Below are positions 1 through 9,017 of a stretch of 19,344 nucleotides of DNA, piece by piece. Position numbers and translations under genes: made by a program. Every line of letters starts with the position of its first letter. Positions within the stretch are counted from its first letter, which is position 1. The stretch is from assembly GCA_964617665.1 (NCBI GenBank), contig CAZUAH010000250.1, positions 1 to 19,344 of the forward strand, given 5' to 3'. The notes beneath the pieces were generated by a model that saw only the letters and a program-made list of their open reading frames with translations, had not been told where the DNA came from and made no database searches. Source of the DNA: JADHUC01 sp964617665 (GTDB lineage Bacteria; Planctomycetota; Planctomycetia; Pirellulales; Pirellulaceae).

Positions 1-199
1 AGACGACATGGGTGGCGCGACCGCGGCGGCCATCTGCTCCGATGACAGCGACATTCAGTTTTTCGTTGGGCGACCTCGAACTGGCCCAAGCCGGAACGGG
101 AAACGGGGCCTCCAAGGCAGAGGCGAACGCCGACACACGCAGAAAGTCCCGGCGTCTCATGTGGTTGGAACGTGACAGCATCTGTGTTCCCTTTTTCAT
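1..199 (-). CDS. Tat-exported Gfo/Idh/MocA family oxidoreductase, N-terminal part (runs off window)
   Basis: Reading on the minus strand from an ATG at 199, 66 codons stay open to the left edge. Residues 15-20 read RRRDFL followed by a hydrophobic, Ala-rich stretch ending in AWAS, which is a twin-arginine export signal. It is followed by LNVAVIGADGRRGRATHV, the first beta strand and glycine loop of an NAD(P)-binding Rossmann fold as found in Gfo/Idh/MocA proteins of planctomycetes. The loop GADGRRG is one residue longer between glycines than the usual GxGGRG. An AGGAG box lies 8 bases upstream of the start, which supports it. The gene follows the ceramidase-like gene (stop at 289) with an 89-base gap, so both may be co-transcribed. 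Substrate is unknown; most of the protein, including the substrate domain, lies outside the window. Confidence 0.82.
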   Translation of the reverse strand, partial: MKKGTQMLSRSNHMRRRDFLRVSAFASALEAPFPVPAWASSRSPNEKLNVAVIGADGRRGRATHVV

Positions 200-288
200 G
201 AGGATTACTCCTACCACATTGTATGCGGCGAGTTTGGCTGTCGTAAGCACGTGAGGAAGACTCGGCCACGACCAAACGACTCTGGATC

Positions 289-1653
289 TCATGGCTTAGC
301 CGGGACGGTATCCACCTCCAGCACGCTGCGAATCGCTGCCTTGAGGATTGTCTCGGAGTGGGGAGCAACATTCGAGCCGCTCGGCTCGTAGCCTCCTTCG
401 GAAAATGCCTTCTCGGTACAGATATAGCCGGGACCCCAGTCGCCGTTTTCGGCCACAGCCACCAAGGCGTTAGGTAGCAAACTCTGAGCGTACAGTTGAA
501 ATTCGATCATGGGCTCGCCCGGCAAATGAAGGATGTTCGCCGGACCGATCACCAGACACGTCAGGTCAATTGGCTTCTCGCATCGTTGAGCATAGGCAAC
601 GCGCCGAGCAGCCTGTACCCGGGCCATTTTGCTCAGTCTGGAGTCGGCCAGTCTCTCGCGGTTTTCCTCGACCGTGTAGCCGCGGTCGGTTCTGGGCGGG
701 AGTCGCAATGGGATGCATCGCCACTGGAGGCGGTCGACCGGGACCATTCGAGTTGCCGCGACCGCGCTTTCCATACCTGCCAGCAGCCGTTCAGTCAATT
801 CTGTTCGGGCGCGACGCGATCGGTCGTTGTATTTGCCCATGGCCACGTCGCCCGCGCAGCCAGTGAAGTAGATCTGAAAGACGTTTTCTTTCTCTTGAAG
901 TTTCTCTCGGGCGAACCCGGGAACGTCGCTGCAAGCCCGAGGGTCTCCATAGAAACTCTGCGGATGAGTGGCGTAGTAGTGCAGTCGCGCGATTGGCGTA
1001 TCCCCACGGGCGAACGTGATCGTCTTCAGCACGGGGTCAATTTTACCTTCGGGTAGGGCCTTCAAATCGGGATCCTTGGTGGCGCTCATTCGTCCACGGA
1101 CTTTCCCGTCTTGAGTGATGATTCGGCGGCTGGAAGCGACGCGATCGACTTTGGCCTCGGCGATGCCAACGTGGTCGAACGGTTCAAGCTTGCCAATGGC
1201 TTTCCTGACCGATGCTGCCAAGCGGTTGGCCACCTCACCGTTTAACGTCATGTCGGAATGGACGAATGGCTCTTCGGTCTGGTCGATCAGCTTCTGTACG
1301 TCCTCGTCGCCCCAGGGAGCCGTATGCTGGTGCACACAGTGAAGGCTAACTCGCGAATCGTCCGTTCCTGCAGCTTCGGCCATTCTACGGCGGAAGGAAA
1401 GGTGCGTCGAATGATTGGTCAAGCACCAGTCGATCGAACACAGAATGTATTTCGCGCGCCCGTCCTCGAGCACGACCCCTTTGGCCAGCAAGGGGCTTTC
1501 CACCGTATCCAACGACTGATGCCGGAGCGGCGATCCCAACGGAGGCGTTACGTCGCAACAGAATGTGGCCACTCGTAGGTGGGAAGTTCTTTGCTCGCCG
1601 GCAATCGCGATTGTGCAGGTGGCGAAAAGGAGCATAGAGAAGACAGTGCGCAT
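289..1653 (-). CDS. Neutral/alkaline ceramidase-like secreted hydrolase
   Basis: A 454-residue protein related to the neutral/alkaline non-lysosomal ceramidase family, zinc amidases that split N-acyl sphingoid bases; planctomycetes carry many short relatives of unknown substrate. The signal peptide is MRTVFSMLLFATCTIAIAG. Family landmarks are AKGVVLEDG near residue 57, the zinc-type motif HCVHQHTAPWGD near 105-116, a second histidine site HYYATHPQSFYGD, and GCAGDVAMGKYND. The C-terminus keeps LPGEPMIEFQ, as in longer homologues, so the gene looks complete although shorter than the roughly 650-residue characterised bacterial enzymes. The frame is open to an upstream ATG at 1710, but that start has no Shine-Dalgarno box and would put 19 charged residues before the signal; the ATG at 1653 has AAGG about 9 bases upstream. 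True substrate is an inference only. Confidence 0.85.
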   Translation of the reverse strand: MRTVFSMLLFATCTIAIAGEQRTSHLRVATFCCDVTPPLGSPLRHQSLDTVESPLLAKGVVLEDGRAKYILCSIDWCLTNHSTHLSFRRRMAEAAGTDDSRVSLHCVHQHTAPWGDEDVQKLIDQTEEPFVHSDMTLNGEVANRLAASVRKAIGKLEPFDHVGIAEAKVDRVASSRRIITQDGKVRGRMSATKDPDLKALPEGKIDPVLKTITFARGDTPIARLHYYATHPQSFYGDPRACSDVPGFAREKLQEKENVFQIYFTGCAGDVAMGKYNDRSRRARTELTERLLAGMESAVAATRMVPVDRLQWRCIPLRLPPRTDRGYTVEENRERLADSRLSKMARVQAARRVAYAQRCEKPIDLTCLVIGPANILHLPGEPMIEFQLYAQSLLPNALVAVAENGDWGPGYICTEKAFSEGGYEPSGSNVAPHSETILKAAIRSVLEVDTVPAKP

Positions 1654-1767
1654 GTGAACGTGCCTTAGTCTGACGTTTCTGCGTCGGTGCAGATTAGAGA
1701 GCCAACGCATAAATGGGGTCGGGTGTTCATCTCTTGTGTTTCGGTCTTTGTTCGGTCCTCGGTCAGG

Positions 1768-2115
1768 TCACTTGCCGGCGAAGCAGAGCAGACGGCCGTC
1801 CTGCAGGGAAACGTAGAGGCGACTATCCGCAGCGATCATACCGTCGAGCACAGGCGGTGATTCCAGCTCGTACTCAGCCAGTTTTTCGCCGTTGGTCGCC
1901 GAGGATATGCATAGCTGGGCTCCTTTGCGCCCTTCGAAGGCCGCCCATGGATCGTCCTCGGGAACCACATCTGGCGGACCGGCGGCAAACAGTGTCCGAT
2001 CGGCCAACACCATGGCCCGGATCCGCACAGGAACTCTCTTCGCCCAGGTCTCCTTGCCCGTATTCCTATCCATTGCGAACAACTTGTAGCCTTTCTTCCC
2101 AGGCACGAAGATGTC
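1768..2115 (-). pseudogene. C-terminal remnant of a PQQ-like beta-propeller protein
   Basis: About 115 codons ending at a stop at 1768 encode the last blades of a PQQ-binding-like/BamB-type beta-propeller. Recognisable text is KLFAMDRNTGKETW (a PQQ-repeat motif), then RAMVLADRTLFAAGPPDVV, AAFEGRKGAQL and LYVSLQDGRLLCFAGK at the end, an arrangement I know from planctomycete propeller proteins. Upstream of about 2115 the frame stays open to 2244 but the translation no longer resembles the family, and no signal peptide or earlier blade is present. The piece is therefore the tail of a gene of at least 400 codons whose 5' part is missing. It lies upstream of and in the same direction as the ceramidase-like gene, with 114 bases between. 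Confidence 0.7.
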
Positions 2116-2167
2116 CCGCGCACGGCGCCAACATCCTGGGAGCCCAATAGCTAAGAGAAAAGGTACA

Positions 2168-2193
2168 GGCTGACCGCCCTTCAGCGGCCAGCC
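2168..2193. repeat. Hairpin at the propeller/beta-helix breakpoint
   Basis: GGCTGACCGC (2168-2177) and GCGGCCAGCC (2184-2193) pair over 10 positions with one A/C mismatch and a six-base loop CCTTCA. It sits exactly between two unrelated gene fragments. On the minus strand it is followed by TGTACCTTTT, so a weak intrinsic terminator reading leftward is possible, but the short T run argues for a REP-like palindrome instead. Confidence 0.4.
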
Positions 2194-2200
2194 CGGATGA

Positions 2201-2695
2201 ATGATCATAACCGACTTCACGATTGCGGCCATCCACTTTGCCAACGTTTACGACGGATTGGTGCGGAACGTCATCGTTCGCGGGTCGGTCGGCGACGGCG
2301 TCGGGGTGCAGCGCGGCCGCGACGTGCGCGTTATCGATTGTCTGGCTGAGCATTGCCGCGTGCACGGGTTCCACCCGGGCACGTCGCTGCGAGGCGCGGT
2401 ATTCGCCAACAATATTGGGCGACGAAACGGAGGCGACGGACTGTACTTCTGCGCCGACGTGCTCGGCATTACCGTCACCGGCAACCTGTTCCACGAGAAC
2501 GTTGGGAACGGTATCGGAGGACTGGGCGACCAACCCGGCGGCGACCGGTTCAACGTCGTCTCGAGCAACGTTTGCCGCGGCAACGCCCGGCACGGCATCC
2601 ACGTCAACGGAGGTGGCGGCAACCTTCAGGGCGGGATTCAAGTCGTGGGGCAAGACTCGCAAATAGCGGCCAATGGCGGCAAGGTGGAGAGATAA
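2201..2695 (+). pseudogene. Right-handed parallel beta-helix protein, internal fragment
   Basis: A 164-codon frame whose residues about 10-145 are made of parallel beta-helix (PbH1) turns: VRNVIVRGSVGDGVGV, VRVIDCLAEHCRVHGFHPG, AVFANNIGRRNGGDGLYF, ITVTGNLFHENVGNGIGG and VVSSNVCRGNARHGIHV. Such helices are found in pectate-lyase-like and other polysaccharide-acting secreted proteins. No signal peptide is present, a stop codon directly precedes the first ATG, and the helix is too short to be a complete protein, so both ends seem to be lost. The last 25 or so residues (GIQVVGQDSQIAANGGKVER) may be unrelated sequence read through after the right breakpoint. Whether the remaining frame is expressed cannot be told; the Shine-Dalgarno region is poor. 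Confidence 0.6.
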
Positions 2696-2809
2696 GCTGC
2701 CGCGTCAAGGCCCAGGAAGTAAGCAGCCGATCTACGGTCCTCGAGACTATCCAAAGACCGGCGACGGCTCAGGAGAGCTGTCCTACGCTGCCGGTTTTTG
2801 GACAGGCTA

Positions 2810-3814
2810 CTAATCCGATTCACACACGACGCGGGAGCCGACGTTGAACACGCGCTGCCACGACTGAAAGCTTAGGCGGCAGGCGGAGCGGGGCAGGTCG
2901 GCGCGGTGGTACCAGGAGCCGCCGCGGACGATTCTTCGCGGGTCGACCGAGGACATGGTGTGACGCGCGTCGTCGGCGCGGAAGGGATACGACAAAGCGG
3001 CGCTAGCGGTCCATTCAGCCACGTTGCCGTGCATGTCGTAGACGCCCCAAGCGTTGGGCTGGTAGGATCCGACCTGCGCGGAGACAGCCTGGCGGTCGTT
3101 GTCCGGTTCGACGGCGAAAAACGGCTTGACTTTCTCCATCGCGGCTTGGCGACCGAGGTCCAGCAACGCCGAATCAGCCAGATTCGCGAAAGCCGGGAAC
3201 TCGGCGGCGGTCGCGCCGAAGCTCCACGGCGCGTCGTTCCCGGCCCGGCACGCCCATTCCCACTGGGCTTCGTCAGGCAGCGTGCACAACTTGCCCACTT
3301 GCAGCGACAGCCAGACACAGAACTCGCTGGCTTCGTCCCACGATACGCGGCAGACGGGTTGGCGAGGCTGGTTCAGCGCGGCGAAGTGGCCTGGATGCCA
3401 CTTGAGCCACAGCATTGGCTCGGAGCCGCTGTCGTGCGACGGGCGAAATCGCTGGAACTGTTCATTGGTCACTTCGCACGCGCCGATCCAGAACGGGCGG
3501 GTGATCTTCACGGCTTGTTGCGGCCGTTCGTCGGAATAGCCGGCAGGATCGCCTAGGACAAATTCGCCGGCGGGAATGCGCACGAAGTCCATGCTGACCC
3601 CAGCGCCGAGGTCGAGCGTAAGCCGCGTGGGCGAGCCGGCCACGGTTTGACGCCGCCGGGCCTTGGCGGCGTCGAACGGCCAGTCGGTCGGCGCGGTGAT
3701 CGGAGCGGGCGGTTCGGCGGGCGGCGGCATCTGCGGGGTCACGGGCTCACGATGCACGTTCGGAATGGCTTCCGGATCGTCGTCCACGCCGCCGTAGCGT
3801 TGCAGGAGTTCCAT
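2810..3814 (-). CDS. SUMF1/FGE-sulfatase-domain protein downstream of the diheme gene
   Basis: A 334-residue protein. Residues 1-60 are proline-rich linker with no export signal; from about 70 it follows the formylglycine-generating-enzyme fold: MDFVRIPAGEFVLGDP, EVTNEQFQRF, PVCRVSWDEASEFCVWLS, TLPDEAQWEWACRAG, WGVYDMHGNVAEWTAS, RRIVRGGSWYHRADLPRSA and VGSRVVCESD at the end. True formylglycine-generating enzymes carry two catalytic cysteines just after the RGGS segment; here this segment has none, so sulfatase activation is unlikely and a binding or structural role is more probable. The ATG lies 18 bases after the stop of the diheme HzsA-like gene and has no Shine-Dalgarno box, which suggests translation coupled to that gene. 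The two probably work together, but their joint role is unknown. Confidence 0.85.
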   Translation of the reverse strand: MELLQRYGGVDDDPEAIPNVHREPVTPQMPPPAEPPAPITAPTDWPFDAAKARRRQTVAGSPTRLTLDLGAGVSMDFVRIPAGEFVLGDPAGYSDERPQQAVKITRPFWIGACEVTNEQFQRFRPSHDSGSEPMLWLKWHPGHFAALNQPRQPVCRVSWDEASEFCVWLSLQVGKLCTLPDEAQWEWACRAGNDAPWSFGATAAEFPAFANLADSALLDLGRQAAMEKVKPFFAVEPDNDRQAVSAQVGSYQPNAWGVYDMHGNVAEWTASAALSYPFRADDARHTMSSVDPRRIVRGGSWYHRADLPRSACRLSFQSWQRVFNVGSRVVCESD

Positions 3815-3832
3815 ACGCCGCTGGCGGAAGTG

Positions 3833-6760
3833 TTAAATATCCTCCACCGGCGACGGCCGCAGCCAAGCCGAAAAGAACTCGGTCGGCTGTTCGAGGTACT
3901 GCTGCCGGTTGCGGACTGTAGGAATCTCCAGCCACGTGCCATAGGCCGGCGCGTTCATGTCGATCCACGTCACCATCTGGTCCCAAGCCTCGTCATCTAG
4001 CCCGACGCCGTGATGGCCCTTGCGGAGCATTTGGACCAACGGGTTGGCGTCGGCGTGGTAGTCGGCCACAGGAATGACGCTCGGCCCTTCTAGCCCAGGA
4101 CTGCGGACATACCGTCGCAGTTCGTAGAACGAAGGCGGGAACGGGAACGGCGACAGCGGCATGCTTCTGGGCTCCGCGCGATGCAAGTCGACAATCTCGG
4201 TGCCGTCGGCCTGTGGTTGGCCGTTGTGGCAACCCACGCAGTACTTATCCACGACCGGCTGCACTTCGCGGTCCCAACTGAACCCGCGCACCGGACCTCG
4301 CCACGGCGTGATCGGTAACGGCTCCCCACTCGGCAGACCGGTCGACGATCTCGGAGGCGCGCCATTGGCATGTTCGTGACAACCGATGCACGTGACGGTT
4401 TCACCCGGCATGGCGGTGAACCAACTGCGCATGAGCTGCACGGCCTTCCCTTCGGTGTCCAGTGGCTGAAGAGCGATGGGCGTGTTTGCCGGAACGGTGA
4501 AGTAAGCGGAGCCATCCGTGGCCACCGGTACGGTGCCGAGCACGCGGCGCACGTCCCACGGGCCGTCCATGCCCACATAGTCCTCGATGCCCGACGTGCC
4601 GTAGTAGTTGAAATGGTAGGTGAACAGGCGAATCTTCTGCACCGTGCCGCGCGGAACGCCTTGCAGCCCGCTGCCGAGGTAGATGTCCTGCAAGTAGACA
4701 GTCGCTTCCCGGCTGGCGAGGTTGACTCTCTCGGGAATGACCGGCGGGCGCGGTGTCTTCCGTACGGGAACCGGTTCGAACAACACACATCCTTCTTCCT
4801 GGTAGAGCAAAAGCATGTTGTCAAATGCATCGACCAAGTAAATGCCCCAAAACGACTGCGGGCCGGGCCGGCAGGCGGCCAGGAAGTACTTGTCGCTGAG
4901 CGGATAGGGGTGGAGAAACTTCGGCCAGGAGGCATCGACCAGGTGATCGACCATCACCGCCTCGACGGTCTTGCCGCGCCCGGGGATCCGCTGCACGGCC
5001 CCTTCCGCCAGACGCCGGCCCCGGGCCACGTCGAACAGAACCAGCTCGCCGGCCCGCGCCGTGCCGTGATGTCCGGTGACGATGCCCACGAACTTGGTTG
5101 GTGAGTCCGGGACAGGCCGAGCGTAGAAAATGCGGTTGGGCCAAAAGCTGCCGCTGGCATAGTGCGCCCGTTGCCCCGTCCCGTCGGGGTTCATCGTCAT
5201 CAGCCGCCCGGTAAACGCGTGTGCAATGTCGGTATATTCCCAGCGGGTGTACAGGATGCGGCCATCGGCCATGATCGAAGGATAGAAGTTGTGATCCTGA
5301 TCGAAGCACAGCCGGCGGATGCCCGAGCCGTCGGGTTTCATGACACAGAAGTTGGCCACTTCGTCGCAACGCCGCTCGCATGGGACCGACTGGAAACACG
5401 CCGACGAAGCGAACAGGATCCGCTCGTCGGGCAGGTAGCAGGCGTCGTAGTTGTCCACATCGTCGTCCTCGCCGCGCGTGACCTGGCGCAGTCCCTTCCC
5501 ATCGGCTCCCACCTCGAAGATCTGCCAACGGTCGTGACTGCCGACCGACGAGAACAACAACCGGTCCGCGTCGAAGTGCAGCTTCAGATCGCCCACGAAC
5601 ACGGGCTTCTCCGGGCGGTAGAGCGTCGTGAGCTGCCCATCTGGGTGAACCGGCGAGAGCACGGCGATTTCGTTGTCGAACGGGATCTCGCGCAGGTAGC
5701 CGTTGCCCTGAAAATTGATCGGCAAGCCGTTGAGGAAGCCGATGGTGTCGTTGCCCACGAAATTGCCGGCTTCCCCGGGGATGCGTGGACGCGGCGTCTT
5801 CTGCCCCGCGTCGGCGCGTTTGACGAGCAGCAGCCGGTCGAAATCCAACAGCGGGTTGGCCAACAAGGCTTCCGTCCGCAGCGACTCGAATCGCTGCACG
5901 GCGGCGGCCAGTTTCTCAAGGTCGGTGGGCCGACCGGTGCTACTGCGTGCCTGGGCGACATCGGCTTCGATTTCCGCCGCACGCCGCAGATACTCCGGCC
6001 CTTGGGGATACCGGTCGCCGAACGCCCGCATCAGATCGACTACCGCCAGCCGCAAGGATTGAACCTTGGCATCGTCCCACAGGGCGAGCAGCACTTCGAT
6101 TTCTCGCGAGCGGTAGTACAGACTTCGGACCGGCTCCAGGTCGGCGGTTTGCCTGACGGCCTGAGCAAGCCGGCGAGCCCGTTCGTCCAGACCGGCTCGC
6201 GTGGCCGCGGCGTAGCGTTCGGCCAAATCAGCAGCCGTCAGGCTCGGCCGTTCCTGCGTCCAGATGCCGTCCTGACGCTCCCACGCGATTTGACGCCGCG
6301 ATTTCGGATCGGAGAAATCGCGTCCCAGCCGTCGCCAGAGCATCTCGATGCGCGCGGTGCCAACCTGGGAAGCGGAATCGGCCATCATGGCGTTCTGCTC
6401 GGCGAGCGCGTCGAGGCTGGTGGTCATGGTCTCCTGCCACGTGGGCCTTTTCGTGTAGAACGCCATCGGGCTCGGACCGACGCGCACTACACGGCACTCG
6501 GCAAAGGAGACCGTCGATCCGCCGGAGCCCGGGCCTCCTGACGAGCCGAGCAGGGCTGGATAGCCAGTGAGCGACTTTTCGAAGCCCGTCCACGCGACCA
6601 TCCAGTCGTTCGGTTCCGGCTCGCCGTCGCGCCAGGCTTTGCCCCGTACTGCGTCTGGGGTTCTGTAGAGCTTCATCCAATACCACGTGCCAGTCTGATA
6701 CGAATACTCGCAGCCAGCCGCCCAGGTCACGTAGTCGTGGACGAACTGGAGGTGGTTGTC
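3833..6760 (-). CDS. Diheme HzsA-like (hydrazine synthase alpha-type) protein, 5'-truncated
   Basis: About 975 codons with clear family text. The order is: a LamG/concanavalin-like segment (GTWYWMKLYRTPD, EPEPNDWMVAWT, TVSFAECRVVRVG), a helical region starting AFYTKRPTWQETM, a TolB-like propeller that detects prose-like repeats (MKPDGSGIRRLCFDQD, TMNPDGTGQRAHY, ADGRILYTRWEYTD) and resembles the middle domain of hydrazine synthase alpha, then two c-type heme sites, CIGCH at plus positions around 4378-4390 and CVGCH around 4228-4240. Many planctomycetes outside the anammox group have such proteins; their reaction is unknown, and hydrazine synthesis should not be assumed. The frame is open further to a TTG at 7036, but residues coded beyond about 6760 are antisense to another gene remnant, and no export signal is present although heme attachment needs export. 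I conclude the original 5' end is gone. Confidence 0.8.
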   Translation of the reverse strand, partial: DNHLQFVHDYVTWAAGCEYSYQTGTWYWMKLYRTPDAVRGKAWRDGEPEPNDWMVAWTGFEKSLTGYPALLGSSGGPGSGGSTVSFAECRVVRVGPSPMAFYTKRPTWQETMTTSLDALAEQNAMMADSASQVGTARIEMLWRRLGRDFSDPKSRRQIAWERQDGIWTQERPSLTAADLAERYAAATRAGLDERARRLAQAVRQTADLEPVRSLYYRSREIEVLLALWDDAKVQSLRLAVVDLMRAFGDRYPQGPEYLRRAAEIEADVAQARSSTGRPTDLEKLAAAVQRFESLRTEALLANPLLDFDRLLLVKRADAGQKTPRPRIPGEAGNFVGNDTIGFLNGLPINFQGNGYLREIPFDNEIAVLSPVHPDGQLTTLYRPEKPVFVGDLKLHFDADRLLFSSVGSHDRWQIFEVGADGKGLRQVTRGEDDDVDNYDACYLPDERILFASSACFQSVPCERRCDEVANFCVMKPDGSGIRRLCFDQDHNFYPSIMADGRILYTRWEYTDIAHAFTGRLMTMNPDGTGQRAHYASGSFWPNRIFYARPVPDSPTKFVGIVTGHHGTARAGELVLFDVARGRRLAEGAVQRIPGRGKTVEAVMVDHLVDASWPKFLHPYPLSDKYFLAACRPGPQSFWGIYLVDAFDNMLLLYQEEGCVLFEPVPVRKTPRPPVIPERVNLASREATVYLQDIYLGSGLQGVPRGTVQKIRLFTYHFNYYGTSGIEDYVGMDGPWDVRRVLGTVPVATDGSAYFTVPANTPIALQPLDTEGKAVQLMRSWFTAMPGETVTCIGCHEHANGAPPRSSTGLPSGEPLPITPWRGPVRGFSWDREVQPVVDKYCVGCHNGQPQADGTEIVDLHRAEPRSMPLSPFPFPPSFYELRRYVRSPGLEGPSVIPVADYHADANPLVQMLRKGHHGVGLDDEAWDQMVTWIDMNAPAYGTWLEIPTVRNRQQYLEQPTEFFSAWLRPSPVEDI

Positions 6761-7261
6761 GGGAAAGTGACATTTCCTGTCGTCGGCCGCGTGTTTTGCA
6801 CGATGAACGCTCCGTCGTCGCGCAACGACGAGCGAAGCGGGGATTCGGACTATGTCGAAGCTCCCAGGCCGTTCATCTACAGCACACCGGTCACGAGCGC
6901 GCCGAAAGGCCGGCCTTATCGTTACCAAGTGAGGGCCACTCGTTCCATAGGTGATTTCACGAGAAGGGACGCCGCCAAACCCAAGCCCGGAGCCAAATTC
7001 TGGAAGATCGAGCCTCTGAAGTTTTCGCTCACGCAAAGACCGAGTTGGATGAGCATCAACGCCGACACTGGGCTGATCACAGGCACGTCAGACGGGACGG
7101 GCGGGACAGTGACCGTAAGCGTGACTCTCACGAAAGAGCACCGGTTGGTGCATGACAAAGACAATATTGTGTGGGGGAACGAATATGAACAAAGCAAGAC
7201 CTATGAGACCGTGGGGCCCGTAACGCAGCAGTTTGTCGTGCGCGGCGCGACGGATGAATGA
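6737..7261 (+). pseudogene. C-terminal remnant with a putative Ig (He_PIG) domain
   Basis: The frame ends at a TGA at 7259-7261. From about 6865 it reads RPFIYSTPVTSAPKGRPYRYQV, then LTQRPSWMSINADTGLITG and TGGTVTVSVTLT, which is the typical text of a putative-Ig (He_PIG/cadherin-like) domain, found at the ends of large secreted planctomycete proteins. The last 40 residues close the domain (VTQQFVVRGATDE). There is no signal peptide and nothing recognisable before about 6860, so this is the 3' end of a larger gene. Its broken end abuts the broken 5' end of the diheme gene on the other strand. The ATG at 6737 is merely the first in frame. Confidence 0.6.
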
Positions 7262-7310
7262 GCTTGCTGGAGTGACATCCGGGAATCGTCGTTACTCGCC
7301 GATGCGCGGA

Positions 7311-7530
7311 TGCCGACATGGTACGTCGGGGCTCCCGCAGGGTAGAATGGAGTGGTGTCTCGAACCGCGCAGGCAGGACGGCACCGGTGAGTTGGCCGGC
7401 GGTGTCAGGCGAAATCAACTGGAGAACCATGATGGGCAAAGATTCGGAAATTCTCGTTGGGATGAGCGACGACGAGTTGGAGGCACTGGCCGACGGCAAG
7501 TTGGCTCCGTGGGCACAGGCCCGCCTGGAT
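7311..7530 (+). repeat. Direct repeat, copy A (leader plus start of small gene)
   Basis: Matches copy B at 10422-10640 in the same orientation. Over 7331-7530 against 10441-10640 I count about 32 differences in 200 bases (84 percent identity by eye) without gaps. The match begins near TGCCGAC and stops abruptly after the codon for Asp at 7528-7530, where hsdR-side sequence starts. Outside these limits the two sites share nothing obvious. Confidence 0.8.
7432..7530 (+). pseudogene. Truncated first copy of the small acidic protein gene
   Basis: The first 33 codons match those of the intact small gene at 10542: both contain LVGMSDDELEALADGKLAP. Within these 33 codons I count ten silent and five amino-acid-changing base differences (four residues changed), so both copies were once under protein-level selection. 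A GGAG box lies 7 bases before the ATG at 7432, as in the intact copy. After residue 33 the frame runs into sequence antisense to hsdR, so the rest of the gene, and any HNH partner, has been lost here. Confidence 0.65.
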
Positions 7531-7558
7531 TGGACCAGTCCCGTTTACGTGCTTCGTC

Positions 7559-9017
7559 CTACGGTTCTCCATTCGCCGTCGAGAGTTCTGCTTGCTTCAG
7601 CACAAGCTGCGTCGCGTCTTCCGACAGATCGGGCGGATAGCCATACCGCGCCAGCAGTCGCCGCACCTGCCGCCGCAAATCCGCACGGACCGATTCGCGT
7701 TGTGCCCAGTCCAGCCTGGGCAATCGCTTCACCATCTCCGCAAGTTCCCGCTCCATCAATCGCAACTTGTCGTTCTCCATCGCCTTGCGCGCCGAATCGT
7801 TCTCGGCGAGCCCCAGCAAATCGACCACCAACCCGCCCGGCTTGTCACCGTACACCCGGTTCACGCGGGCAATGGCCTGCATCAGGCTGTGCCCCGCCAG
7901 CGGCCTGTCCAAATACATCGTGTGTAGCGGCGGGCAGTCGAAACCGGTCAGCCACATGTCACAGACGATCACCAGCCGGAGGTCGCTCACCGGGTCCTTG
8001 AACCGCTCTGCCAGCCGCTTGCGAGCCGTTTTGGTTCTCCCGTGGAAGCGAATCGGCTCGATGAGTGGTTCGATTCTCTTCTAGTAGGCGGCATCGCTTT
8101 CCCCGCGGCGCTGCGGGGGAATGCCTGCATCCATCACTGCCTTGACGAAGCCGCGGTTATCATCGTCGGCATGCCATTCCGGCCGGAGGTGCACTATTCT
8201 TGAGTACAGCTCCATGCAGATTTCGCGACTCATGGTGACGACCATCGCCTTGCCTTCCATCGCGGCCCGGCGCTGCTCCCAATGCTCCACAATGAACGCC
8301 GCCACGCGGTCGATCCGCTTCGTCGCGCCCACCAGCGCCTCCAGCGGCACGCGCACCGATTCATCCAGACCCTCGCCCGCAGCCGATGCCTTGATCGTCC
8401 CGACGCGTTAGTAAGCCATCGCTCGCCACCAGGATCATGTTCGCCACGAACAGGTCCGGCGCGACGTCCACGTACCGCTCCAACTGATCGATTGCCGCCC
8501 CCAGGTCCGCTGCCTCGTCCGTCGGATCCTTCAGTTCAATCACCGCCAGCGGCAGACCGTTCAGGTAGACAACCAAGTCCGGGCGGATGAGCTTCCCCTT
8601 GGCCGCGGTCACTGTCAGTTGGCGCACCACGAGGAAGTCGTTGTTGGCTGCGTTTTCGAAGTCGACCAGACGCGCCCGTCCACCCCGATTCTCTCCGGTC
8701 GCAGCGTCGCGGTATTCCACATCCACGCCATCGGTCAGCAGTCCGTGCAGCCAGCGGTTGTTCTCGATCAGCGTCGGGTGCGGCGGACGCTGCACCGTGC
8801 GCACGACTTGTTCGACGACGTCGTGCGGGATTGCGGAGTTAAGCCTTTCCACGGCGGCGGAAAGACGGTTTATGAGAAGAGCAGCATCCGGCCCGGTTCT
8901 TTATCGAGCGTCGCCCACTTCCGTGCCGTGCAGGCTGGCAAAACCCAACGCGTTGAACGACGAAGCGGTGGCATATTCCACCGTGGATTCACGGACGATG
9001 AACTCGTGAAGACTCAT
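7559..9017 (-). pseudogene. hsdR: Broken type I restriction enzyme R subunit
   Basis: HsdR cuts DNA and drives translocation in type I restriction systems. Three pieces remain in order. The N-terminal part (9017 to about 8410) starts MSLHEFIVRESTVEYATASS and holds the PD-(D/E)XK nuclease core RPDLVVYLNGLPLAVIELKD. A middle part (about 8405-8081) has AMVVTMSREICMELYSRIV. A third part (8080-7559) has the motor motifs VIVCDMWLTGFDCPPLH and LMQAIARVNRVYGDKPGGL, then the usual HsdR end ARYGYPPDLSEDATQLVLKQAE. Damage: an in-frame TAA at 8901-8903, an in-frame TAG at 8081-8083, a deletion with frame change near 8405 that removes the first helicase lobe, and an apparent in-frame deletion of roughly 180 residues between VVDLLGLA and ENDSARKAMEN. 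Only about 486 codons remain instead of 800-1000. The start ATG overlaps the rhuM stop as ATGA. Confidence 0.9.

Noticed and set aside
1711..1730. Sequence resembling the start of a REP element known from TnpA-REP systems (ATGGGGTCGGG)
   Set aside because: Only about 11 bases and no palindrome nearby; too little to call.
5162..6541. A 459-codon plus-strand frame inside the diheme gene
   Set aside because: It lies fully antisense to well recognised protein sequence and shows no domain of its own; long antisense frames are usual at this GC content.
3833..6760. Hydrazine synthase and an anammox organism
   Set aside because: Only the alpha-type middle region and heme sites are similar; no beta or gamma subunit is near, and the surrounding genes fit ordinary heterotrophic planctomycetes.
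6761..7036. N-terminal extension of the diheme gene to a TTG at 7036
   Set aside because: The residues do not resemble the family, carry no export signal, and are antisense to the putative-Ig remnant, whose plus-strand text is recognisable.
7318..8001. A 227-codon plus-strand frame
   Set aside because: Only its first part after 7432 is real (truncated small gene); the rest is antisense to clear hsdR text.
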